A stretch of 64,000 bases of DNA from Dyadobacter endophyticus (GTDB taxonomy: Bacteria; Bacteroidota; Bacteroidia; Cytophagales; Spirosomataceae), in assembly GCF_014641595.1 (NCBI RefSeq), contig NZ_BMIA01000001.1:2480426-2544425 (forward strand). Direction: 5' to 3'. The notes under the pieces are model-generated. The model did no database searches. It saw nothing but the letters and a program-made list of their open reading frames with translations, and was not told the origin of the DNA. Positions 17,600 to 25,200 of this stretch are shown one piece after another (within the stretch, counting starts at the first letter, position 1; every line of letters starts with the position of its first letter). The position numbers and the translations under genes were made by a program.

Positions 17600-18853
17600 A
17601 TGAGAAAGATAGCAATTATGGGCGCGGGCCAATCGGGACTACACCTTGGTATCAGACTGGTCAGAAGCGGATATGACGTGACCATCATTTCGGAGCGTTC
17701 GGCAGAGGAGATCTTCAACGGGCCGCCAACCGGCGCCACCTACCTTTTCAACGATACCCTGCAATTGGAGAAGGAGCTGGGCCTCGATCTCTGGGCCGAC
17801 ACCGCTTTCCATTCGACCGGGTTCAATATCAACTTCGGTACCCCCGCCGGTGACTTTGCTTTCGGAATCCAATCGCGCACCAGCAAACCAGGCGCTTCCA
17901 TCGATCAGCGTTTGAAATTTTATCAATGGATCAAACTGTTCGAAAAACTCGGCGGCAAGTTCATTGTAAGCGACACCACCCCCTCCGACCTACTGGCATG
18001 CACGGCACAGTTCGATCTCGTCGTCGTTTCATCCGGCAAAGGCCCTCTGGCGAGGCTGTTTACAAAAGACGAAGAACGGTCGACACACCAGGTGCCGGCC
18101 CGCAAGCTTGTGCAGATCCATATCAACGATTTCGAACACACACACAGAACCCGGTTCAATGCGATCACGCTGGACGCGGTAATGGGTGCCGGGGAGATTA
18201 TTACGGCACCGTTTTACCAAAAGGACGACATTCAATGCGCCTTCCTGCTTCTCGAAAGCATTCCGGGGGGTCCGATGGACGTTTTCGACGAAGCCGATTC
18301 GGCGGCGGCGATCCTCGACAAAGCAAAGGAAATGATGCGCACGCTCCTGCCCTGGCGGTATCCCGCATTTGAAAATGCGGCACTTGTCGGCAACAACGCT
18401 TTTCTGAAAGGCTCCTTCACACCCGTGGTCAGAAAGCCCGTTGTACAGCTCAATTCGACGGCGGCCGTGCTCGGTGTGGGCGACACTGTTATCCTCAACG
18501 ACCCGATAGTAGGCCAGGGCGGGAATAATGCCTCTAAAATGGCGAATACTTATGCCCAGGCGATCATTAACCGGGGTGATGCCCCGTTCGATGTAGAATG
18601 GATGAACCGGACTTTTGAAGAATTCTGGCAGTATTCGCAGCATGTCAACCGTTTTTGCGACATTTTTCTGGCGCCTCCCGCCCCGCATGTGGTCGAAATT
18701 CTGCAGGCAGCCGCCCGCTATCCCGAGGTCGCTTCCGATTTCGTGAACGGTTTCAACCATCCGCCCGCCTTGTTCCCCTGGCTCGACGACGCCGATGCCG
18801 CGCGCGAATACCTCACAAGAAAAACCAAGATACCCGCCTCGGCAGCATTCTAA
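17600..18853 (+). CDS. StyA-like FAD-dependent styrene/indole monooxygenase
   Basis: 417 residues. The N terminus has the FAD-binding Rossmann motif GAGQSGLHLGIRL, and the later segments IVGQGGNNASKMANTYAQAI and DFVNGFNHPP match the flavoprotein monooxygenase layout of StyA (styrene or indole monooxygenase, oxygenase component). StyA enzymes epoxidise styrene or indole using reduced FAD supplied by a separate reductase, StyB. No StyB-like flavin reductase lies in this window, so the partner must be encoded elsewhere or be a general reductase. The gene stands alone behind its own promoter. The substrate may be indole or another aromatic rather than styrene. Confidence 0.82.
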   Translation: MRKIAIMGAGQSGLHLGIRLVRSGYDVTIISERSAEEIFNGPPTGATYLFNDTLQLEKELGLDLWADTAFHSTGFNINFGTPAGDFAFGIQSRTSKPGASIDQRLKFYQWIKLFEKLGGKFIVSDTTPSDLLACTAQFDLVVVSSGKGPLARLFTKDEERSTHQVPARKLVQIHINDFEHTHRTRFNAITLDAVMGAGEIITAPFYQKDDIQCAFLLLESIPGGPMDVFDEADSAAAILDKAKEMMRTLLPWRYPAFENAALVGNNAFLKGSFTPVVRKPVVQLNSTAAVLGVGDTVILNDPIVGQGGNNASKMANTYAQAIINRGDAPFDVEWMNRTFEEFWQYSQHVNRFCDIFLAPPAPHVVEILQAAARYPEVASDFVNGFNHPPALFPWLDDADAAREYLTRKTKIPASAAF

Positions 18854-18899
18854 GCATTTCCTTTTTTTAGCACATACTTACACCAAACTCAACTGAATC

Positions 18900-19188
18900 A
18901 TGCAGAATCAAAGCTTCGCGTCTCTTCGGGACGCTGACGGGGACTCTATTGTGCTCACCGCCCCTGCACCCACCCGTCGTGTAACCGCATCCGATGCCGT
19001 CAGTCTTCTGGTTGACAATGCTGGCTGCCGGAGGGCCGCAGGAATCCGAATATCCACTGCTGGATGCATTGATGAATAACTTATATCAGATGAAGCTGGC
19101 GGGCCAGCTCGATAGCACTACGCTGACGTTTCTGCAAGGCTTGTTTCACGACGAATTCCGGGCGGAAACGATCCACGGATACGTATAA
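18900..19188 (+). pseudogene. Possible frameshifted small gene
   Basis: An ATG at 18900 opens a frame that looks coding for about 40 codons (MQNQSFASLRDADGDSIVLT at the start) and then ends out of frame at 19079. The next frame, open from 18985 to 19188, encodes an amphipathic helical stretch (YPLLDALMNNLYQMKLAGQL) to a TAA. Joining the two near 19020 gives one protein of about 95 residues. Alternatives are a genuine 64-residue protein from the ATG at 18994, a 56-residue one from 19018, or no gene at all. I do not recognise the family. It lies on the same strand after the monooxygenase, 46 bp away. Confidence 0.35.
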
Positions 19189-19303
19189 AGAAAGCCGTTG
19201 GATTATGCAGGTGATTTCCGGCTGATCAGGCCACACTTTGTATGAATTAATGCTTTCAAGAATTTTTCGATTCCATTCTATATCCATATCAATTCAATTA
19301 TCC

Positions 19304-20089
19304 ATGAAAACATCATTCAAAACAATTCTGGGCAATGTCACACTTTTTGCCTGCATCGCATTAGTCTCCGCTTGTAGTTCAGACAATGACGATCAAAACC
19401 CCTCGCCGGCGATCAATTTCACTGAAATCAAAGGCAGCGGCGATATTAACACGCAAATCTCGGCATTCAGGACATTACTGGGCAATCCGCTGAACACGAC
19501 CGTCAATACAACCGGCCGCCGGGAGATCAACTGGGACGCCGTACCCGACAACCAGACAAACACCGACAATTTCCCTGGTGACTTTTTCAACAGTACCGAC
19601 CCCGCTCTGCCCGCCGGCAGAAAGCGCGGCGTTATCTTCTCCACGCCCGGTAAAGGCTTGCGGGTAAGCGACAAGGATTTCAGCGACGCGGTTTCCGGCC
19701 ATAGCGAGCAATTCAAGGCGTTCAGCCCGGCCCGCACTTTTGCCGCTATCGGCAGCAACAAAATGGACCTGACTTTCAAAATACCCGGCACGTCCAATGC
19801 CGCATTCGTGAGGGGCTTCGGAGCCATATTCTCCGATGTGGACCGCGACAACATCAGCAGTATTGAGTTTTTCGAAGGAGATAAAAGCCTGGGTAAGTTC
19901 AATGTACCTGCCAGAACGGACGGCAACGGCTTCTCATTCCTTGGCGTCGTTTTTCCCGACAACAAAGTGACAAGGGTTACGATTACCTCCGGTTCGGCGG
20001 GCATTTCCGGCGGGTACAAATACAATGCCAACGACGATCTGGTGATCATGGACGACTTCTTTTACAGTGAGCCGGCAGCGGGTCAATAA
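19304..20089 (+). CDS. Predicted lipoprotein of unknown function
   Basis: I use the ATG at 19304 because it begins a normal lipoprotein signal (MKTSFKTILGNVTLFACIAL, lipobox VSAC, Cys24); the frame is open 66 bp further upstream without signal-like sequence. The protein has 261 residues. The mature part is rich in Gly, Asn, Asp and beta strands: GRREINWDAVPD, then RGVIFSTPGKGLRVSD, then a C-terminal half with FVRGFGAIFSDVDRDN, as in secreted beta-sandwich modules. I cannot name the fold. It is preceded by the possible broken gene and followed by a hairpin at 20109, so it is probably a monocistronic unit. Confidence 0.8.
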   Translation: MKTSFKTILGNVTLFACIALVSACSSDNDDQNPSPAINFTEIKGSGDINTQISAFRTLLGNPLNTTVNTTGRREINWDAVPDNQTNTDNFPGDFFNSTDPALPAGRKRGVIFSTPGKGLRVSDKDFSDAVSGHSEQFKAFSPARTFAAIGSNKMDLTFKIPGTSNAAFVRGFGAIFSDVDRDNISSIEFFEGDKSLGKFNVPARTDGNGFSFLGVVFPDNKVTRVTITSGSAGISGGYKYNANDDLVIMDDFFYSEPAAGQ

Positions 20090-20108
20090 TAGACGTTGAA
20101 TATTCCCC

Positions 20109-20148
20109 AAAGGCACTGCCAGGCGATACGTCGTCCGGCGGTGCCTTT
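20109..20148. terminator. Hairpin, probable terminator after the lipoprotein gene
   Basis: The arms AAAGGCACTGCC (20109-20120) and GGCGGTGCCTTT (20137-20148) pair over 12 bases with one G-T wobble around a 16-base loop. There is no long T-tract. It lies 20 bp after the lipoprotein stop and upstream of kaiC. Confidence 0.5.
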
Positions 20149-20272
20149 GCCATATGCAGGGTATACGTTCATTGTTCAGGCATGGTTTTTATTGAAATCT
20201 TTCTGTGGAGCACTCCTCTGGGGGCGTTTTCCCGGAAAGTGTTTCATTTAACAGACCATTCAAGAATTGACC

Positions 20273-21982
20273 ATGAGTTTGGAACCCTCAGAATCAACCA
20301 AAATGCATCGTACACTCCCCAAATCGAGCAGCGGCATGCGCGGCCTCGACGAAATAACTGCGGGTGGATTGCCCTCCGGCAGGCCAACACTGATTTGCGG
20401 CGCTGCCGGGTCAGGGAAAACCCTGTTCTCGATGGAATTCCTGGTTCACGGTGCTACACGGTATAACGAACCTGGTGTTTTTGTGGCTTTTGAAGAAAAA
20501 GCAGAAGAACTGGCCGTCAATGTAGCATCCCTGGGATTCGACCTGAACCAATTGCAGGCCGACGGGAAAATCCGGATCGATCACGTGCGTGTTGAACGCA
20601 GTGAGATCGAAGAGACTGGTGAATACAATCTGGAAGGCCTCTTTATTCGGCTCGGATATGCGATAGACAGTATTGGTGCCAAGCGCGTGGTGCTGGATAC
20701 CATCGAAAGCCTCTTCGCAGGGTTGACCAATCAGGGCGTATTAAGAGCCGAGCTCCGCAGGCTGTTCGAATGGCTTAAAGAAAAGAAGGTAACAACGATC
20801 ATTACCGGCGAAAAAGGGGAGGCATCCCTTACACGCCAGGGCCTCGAAGAATATGTGTCGGATTGTGTAATCCTGCTCGATCACCGGATTGAAAACAAGA
20901 TATCTACCCGCATTCTAAGGATCGTAAAATACCGCGGCACGATTCACGGCACCAACGAATATCCGTTTCTGATCGACGATGAAGGCATTTCCGTGTTACC
21001 TGTCACTTCACTCCAACTGAACCATCCGACCTCGGTCGAAAGGTTATCATCAGGCATTCCCGCACTGGACAAAATGCTCAACGGAAAGGGCTTCTTCAAG
21101 GGCAGCAGCGTATTGGTTTCCGGCACGGCGGGTACGGGAAAAACCAGCATAGCCGGGAGTTTTATCGACAGCACGTGTAAAGACGGCGGACGTGCCATCT
21201 ATTTTGCATTCGAAGAATCGCCGCACCAGATCGTTCGCAACATGCGATCGATTAATATCGATCTGCAAAGTCACCTGGATAGCGGCCTGCTGCTATTCAG
21301 TGCATCCAGGCCCACGCTTAACGGTCTCGAAATGCATTTGCTGAACATCATAAGGCTCGTCGAAAAGTTCAAACCCAACGTGGTCGTCCTCGATCCGATC
21401 AGCAATCTCATTACAGTCGGCTCAACCAGCGAGGTAAAGAGCCTGCTCACACGCCTCATCGATTTTCTGCAAAGCCAGCAGATTACCGTCATGTTTACAG
21501 CGCTGGCACTCAATGACGGCAAAGCTGAACAAACCGACGAGAGCATCTCGTCCCTGGTGGACGTTTGGATACTCGTCAGGGACATCGAGTCCAATGGTGA
21601 GCGCAACCGTGGATTGTACGTCATGAAATCGCGTGGGATGAAGCATTCTAACCAGGTAAGGGAGTTTGTCATTACGGACGAAGGCCTTAAACTGGTAGAT
21701 GTATTCCTCGGCCCCGTAGGCGTGCTGACGGGCTCCGCACGGGAGACACAACAATTGTTGGAAAGAACCTCCGAAGCCATTCACGACCATGCCATTTCGA
21801 GAAAAGACCGGGAGATCGAACGCAAAAGACTCGTCCTCGAATCGAGGATCGCGGCTTTGAAGGAAGAATTCGAGTCGGTTCAGGAAGAGCTTAACAAAAG
21901 TTATATCGAGGACGAGCTCAAAAAGAGCATTCTAAACGACAATCGCAAAGAACTCACGCACAAGCGCGACAATTTGCTTTAA
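20273..21982 (+). CDS. kaiC: KaiC-family double-domain ATPase
   Basis: I start at the ATG at 20273 (an upstream TTG at 20267 is less likely); 569 residues. Two RecA-like KaiC domains are clear. CI has Walker A GAAGSGKT at 43-50 and the Glu pair in FVAFEEKAEEL; CII has Walker A GTAGTGKT at 284-291 and YFAFEESPHQI. The site matching the Ser431/Thr432 phosphorylation pair of cyanobacterial KaiC reads ESISSLVD with Ser426 and Ser427, so autophosphorylation is possible but with Ser-Ser. The last 85 or so residues form a charged coiled coil that cyanobacterial KaiC (about 519 residues) lacks. The gene heads an operon with two kaiB-like genes and a histidine kinase; no kaiA is present. Confidence 0.93.
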   Translation: MSLEPSESTKMHRTLPKSSSGMRGLDEITAGGLPSGRPTLICGAAGSGKTLFSMEFLVHGATRYNEPGVFVAFEEKAEELAVNVASLGFDLNQLQADGKIRIDHVRVERSEIEETGEYNLEGLFIRLGYAIDSIGAKRVVLDTIESLFAGLTNQGVLRAELRRLFEWLKEKKVTTIITGEKGEASLTRQGLEEYVSDCVILLDHRIENKISTRILRIVKYRGTIHGTNEYPFLIDDEGISVLPVTSLQLNHPTSVERLSSGIPALDKMLNGKGFFKGSSVLVSGTAGTGKTSIAGSFIDSTCKDGGRAIYFAFEESPHQIVRNMRSINIDLQSHLDSGLLLFSASRPTLNGLEMHLLNIIRLVEKFKPNVVVLDPISNLITVGSTSEVKSLLTRLIDFLQSQQITVMFTALALNDGKAEQTDESISSLVDVWILVRDIESNGERNRGLYVMKSRGMKHSNQVREFVITDEGLKLVDVFLGPVGVLTGSARETQQLLERTSEAIHDHAISRKDREIERKRLVLESRIAALKEEFESVQEELNKSYIEDELKKSILNDNRKELTHKRDNLL

Positions 21983-21991
21983 CACCGTATT

Positions 21992-22282
21992 ATGGAGGTA
22001 AATGAGGAAATATGGGAGCTCAGACTTTACGTCGCCGGGAAAACCGCCCGGTCCGTGACCGCGCTCGCAAATCTTAAAAAATACTGCGAGGAGCACCTGA
22101 AAGATAAATATGTGATAGAAGTGATCGACTTACTGGTTCAACCGCAACTGGCCGAAGGCGATCAGATACTAGCCATTCCGACGCTCGTCAAAAAGGTCCC
22201 CGAGCCCATTCGCAAGATCATCGGAGACCTTTCTAATGAAGAAAAAGTATTGGTAGGACTCAATATTCGCCCGGCAAACTAA
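21992..22282 (+). CDS. kaiB: KaiB-family protein, first copy
   Basis: 96 residues, the standard length for KaiB. It keeps the thioredoxin-like core [16 protein letters not shown], the central [20 protein letters not shown] and the C-terminal [17 protein letters not shown], all close to cyanobacterial KaiB. In the clock KaiB changes fold and binds the CI ring of KaiC. The gene starts 9 bp after kaiC and is followed 5 bp later by a second, more divergent copy. This one is the more canonical of the two and the better candidate for a KaiC partner. Confidence 0.93.
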   Translation: MEVNEEIWELRLYVAGKTARSVTALANLKKYCEEHLKDKYVIEVIDLLVQPQLAEGDQILAIPTLVKKVPEPIRKIIGDLSNEEKVLVGLNIRPAN

Positions 22283-22287
22283 GTGAG

Positions 22288-22614
22288 ATGATTCAAGGAA
22301 TACACCAGAAACAGGATTGGGATGATGGCGACGAGGTGGACAATCACTTCGAGCTAAACCTGTATATAGCCGGTGCTTCCTCCAATTCGATCCGGGCGGT
22401 AGCGAATCTTAGGGAAATCTGTGAACAATACATCAAGGAAAGATATACGCTCCGGGTGATAGATGTTCATCAGGAGAAGTCGCTTGCCTCGCAGGAACAG
22501 CTTGTGGCCCTGCCGATGCTGATCAAATCAAGGCCTTTTCCCGAGCGGCGGCTCATCGGGGATATGTCCGATACGCAGAAAGTTTTGAAAGGTCTTGGTA
22601 TTTCCGGCGAATGA
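22288..22614 (+). CDS. KaiB-family protein, second and divergent copy
   Basis: 108 residues with the same core as the first copy (FELNLYIAGASSNSIRAVAN, then LPMLIKSRPFPERRLIGDMS) plus an acidic N-terminal extension of about 15 residues. The central segment diverges: VIDVHQEKSLASQEQLVALP replaces the PQLAE loop. Tandem kaiB-like genes behind kaiC are known in some non-cyanobacterial clusters. The copy may bind the downstream kinase or regulate the first KaiB rather than KaiC itself, which is inference. Its stop is one base before the kinase start. Confidence 0.9.
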   Translation: MIQGIHQKQDWDDGDEVDNHFELNLYIAGASSNSIRAVANLREICEQYIKERYTLRVIDVHQEKSLASQEQLVALPMLIKSRPFPERRLIGDMSDTQKVLKGLGISGE

Positions 22615-22615
22615 T

Positions 22616-23905
22616 ATGGGCGATCTGAAAACTTACGAACAATTGCTTCGGGAAAACGCCGAGCTAAGCCGGCGATTGGAGGAAGCCACCGACACCATCG
22701 ACGCGATACGCACGGGTCAGGTGGACGCCCTGGTGGTTAACGACGCGAAAGCCGGACATCAGCTTTACACGCTCAAAACCGCCGACCACTCCTACCGCCT
22801 CTTTATCGAGAAGATGAATGAGGGCGCCGTAACCTTGAACGAAGACGGCATTATTCTCTACGCCAATTCGCGGTTCGCGTCCATGCTGGACGCCACTTTA
22901 TCGGACATCGTCGGAAAGGTTTTCGAATCATTTGTTTCTGATGATTGCCAACCGGAGTTCAAAGATGCGTTCGGTATGGCCTGGAACAAGGATATGCAGA
23001 TCGAAGTTAAGATTTGCCGGGATAGCGACGCAGTACCGTGCCAGCTATCCCTTGCGGTGCTGCAACTGGACGAGGGGCTGTCGTTGAGCGTGATCGTCAC
23101 GAACCTTACTTTTCAAAAAAGGATCCAGGGCTTGCTTAAAGAGAATAACGAACGCCTGACTATCGCCAACGGGGAACTGGAAGCGAGCAATCACGACCTC
23201 CAACAGTTCGCTTCGATCGCCTCTCATGACCTTCAGGAGCCTCTGCGGAAAATATTGATTTTCTCTAACATGATCAGGGACCGGCATGCGAAGGAGCTTC
23301 CCCCGGAAAGCCGCAAATACCTCGATAAAATCATTTCGTCATCGCAAAGAATGCGTTCGATGGCATCGGATATTCTGAATTATTCCAGCCTGTCGACAAG
23401 CCCTCACGCCTTTGATGAGGTGAATCTGGAAGCGATAATCGCTGAAATCCTGGACGATTATGAATTGCTGTTACAGGAGCGGAATGCCGAAGTGCTCGTA
23501 GAACGGCTGCCGGTCCTCGAAGGAAACCGGGCGCAGATTAAGCAGGTTTTCCAGAACCTGATCAGCAACTCCATTAAGTTTTCCCGGCACGACCAGCCGC
23601 CGGTAATCCGGATATTCTGTACGCCGACGAATGCTCCTTCCGACGGACCAGACGAGGTTGCACTTTACCACATTGTCGTTGCCGATAATGGCATCGGCTT
23701 TGAAAAGCAATACCACGAAAGGATATTCTCCCTGTTCGAACGGCTCAATAACAAAGACCAGTACGAGGGTTCCGGGATCGGGCTGTCAATCACCCGGAAA
23801 ATCATAGAAAGGCATCACGGAAGGATTTCCGCCGAAAGCACCCCGGGTAAAGGCTCCCGCTTCACGATCAGCCTGCCCGTTAAACAGCCGATGGCCGTGG
23901 CCTGA
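22616..23905 (+). CDS. Cytoplasmic PAS-domain histidine kinase of the kai operon
   Basis: I choose the ATG at 22616, one base after the kaiB stop, rather than the overlapping upstream start at 22595; the protein then begins MGDLKTYEQLLRENAELSRR, a coiled coil. It has about 430 residues: coiled coil at 5-30, PAS at about 60-170 (EGAVTLNEDGIILYANSRFA), HisKA with His204 (ASIASHDLQEPLRKI), N-box FQNLISNSIKFSRHD and G-box GSGIGLSITRKI. It has no membrane helix and no receiver. By analogy with SasA, which reads the cyanobacterial clock, it may be the output kinase; SasA has a KaiB-like N domain, whereas this one has PAS, and KaiB is supplied as separate proteins. No cognate regulator is adjacent. 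Confidence 0.9.
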   Translation: MGDLKTYEQLLRENAELSRRLEEATDTIDAIRTGQVDALVVNDAKAGHQLYTLKTADHSYRLFIEKMNEGAVTLNEDGIILYANSRFASMLDATLSDIVGKVFESFVSDDCQPEFKDAFGMAWNKDMQIEVKICRDSDAVPCQLSLAVLQLDEGLSLSVIVTNLTFQKRIQGLLKENNERLTIANGELEASNHDLQQFASIASHDLQEPLRKILIFSNMIRDRHAKELPPESRKYLDKIISSSQRMRSMASDILNYSSLSTSPHAFDEVNLEAIIAEILDDYELLLQERNAEVLVERLPVLEGNRAQIKQVFQNLISNSIKFSRHDQPPVIRIFCTPTNAPSDGPDEVALYHIVVADNGIGFEKQYHERIFSLFERLNNKDQYEGSGIGLSITRKIIERHHGRISAESTPGKGSRFTISLPVKQPMAVA

Positions 23906-23929
23906 TACGGGCAAACATATAGGTCAGGT

Positions 23930-24982
23930 TTAAGTTGTAGTTCCGATTACTTTTGATGTATTAACCGACTTCCTTACACCTCTGTCTTTCAGCATTTGGC
24001 TAATCTGGCTTGCCATGTAAATAGAAGCTTCGATTTCTGCTTTGCGGATAGCCACGCTCTCGATATTGAAACCAAAGGGAATGGACCGCTGCATGCAGAA
24101 TGTGGTAAGTTCGGAAGCAATGTCAAGGCATATATTGACCGACCTTTCAAGCATATCATCGGACTTTCGAAGATCTTCTTTCAGCTCTTCGGGCACATTA
24201 ATGCCCAGCCAATCCATGAAATGCAGCGTTTTTTCGGACCCACATGCCGTAATCGTGAAAATAATCGTAGGCGGGGCTATCTGCTGGCGGTCGCAACTAA
24301 GGGCCAGGTCGTCGATCACCTGCTTTGCATACTCGAGGTTAAAAACACACTGTGAAATGAAATAAGACACCCCGCTTTCCATCTTATCCAGTATCCGCAC
24401 ATCTTCATCTTGCAGCACTTTATGGCGCTCGGGAATGGTTACAGCACCGATAACGGACGTTTCTTCATTTTTGCGCCAGATTTTATAAGCTTCTGGAAGA
24501 CTGGTCTTTACTGGAAAATCGGGAGCGGGAACGCCGACAAACACAGGGTAGAAACTTTGCTTGTGCAGCGCTTCGAGCCATTCGGACAGCTCCTCTCCGG
24601 AAAACTTGCCGGCAGGACGGTATATTATTTTCGGGACGTCGAGCGTGCCCAGATATTCCGAGGCAAAAATGAGCGGATCAAGCGAGTTCAGGAACGGGAA
24701 AGGCCTTTCCTCTTTGGTGCGGGCCGATTCATCCTGCACATCATACACGACCAGCGCATCAATATCGAGCGCTGCTAACCGCTCAATAGTCTTCTGGGCA
24801 ATCTCGGCAATGCGTTCAGCAGTGGTGTCGGCTTTGGGTGGCGTGATACCGTAAAGTACCACTCCTGATTCCTGGGATTTGATCTTGTTTAGAAACATGA
24901 CGTTACTTGATATACGGCTTCCTGCCGCTTCTCCATAAAAGAATACCTGCATGATGGACATCCTGCTACCCTGGCCGTCCAT
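23930..24982 (-). CDS. Methylenetetrahydrofolate reductase-like protein
   Basis: 350 residues from the longest ATG at 24982; an internal ATG at 24961 is preceded by AGGG and is an equally good start. The sequence follows the TIM-barrel MTHFR superfamily: VVLYGITPPKADT at the N-terminal strand, IDALVVYDVQDE, and GVSYFISQCVFNLEYAKQVI, which matches the flavin/folate region of MetF. At the place of the catalytic Glu (usual motif F-E-F-F-P-P) the sequence is YGITPP, so the Glu seems to be Gly. It could therefore be a divergent reductase or a paralog with another task. It stands alone, convergent with the kai operon 24 bp away. I do not give it the symbol metF. Confidence 0.7.
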   Translation of the reverse strand: MDGQGSRMSIMQVFFYGEAAGSRISSNVMFLNKIKSQESGVVLYGITPPKADTTAERIAEIAQKTIERLAALDIDALVVYDVQDESARTKEERPFPFLNSLDPLIFASEYLGTLDVPKIIYRPAGKFSGEELSEWLEALHKQSFYPVFVGVPAPDFPVKTSLPEAYKIWRKNEETSVIGAVTIPERHKVLQDEDVRILDKMESGVSYFISQCVFNLEYAKQVIDDLALSCDRQQIAPPTIIFTITACGSEKTLHFMDWLGINVPEELKEDLRKSDDMLERSVNICLDIASELTTFCMQRSIPFGFNIESVAIRKAEIEASIYMASQISQMLKDRGVRKSVNTSKVIGTTT

Positions 24983-25200
24983 TCTTCAAACTAAACATCA
25001 TTTTCTGAATTTATTACTAGTGAATGCCCCTCCTGCGCATCTTTTTTATTATTCAGCAAAATCCCGGCACCGGCCGCTTCCTTCCTACTGCTTTTTTTCA
25101 AAGCCTTCTGACGACACGAAAATCTTCGGATTTGCACGCGGCGGAAAGGTATATACCGGCGCGGCAATACTTAGTAATTCGGATCAACACATTACCAGTC

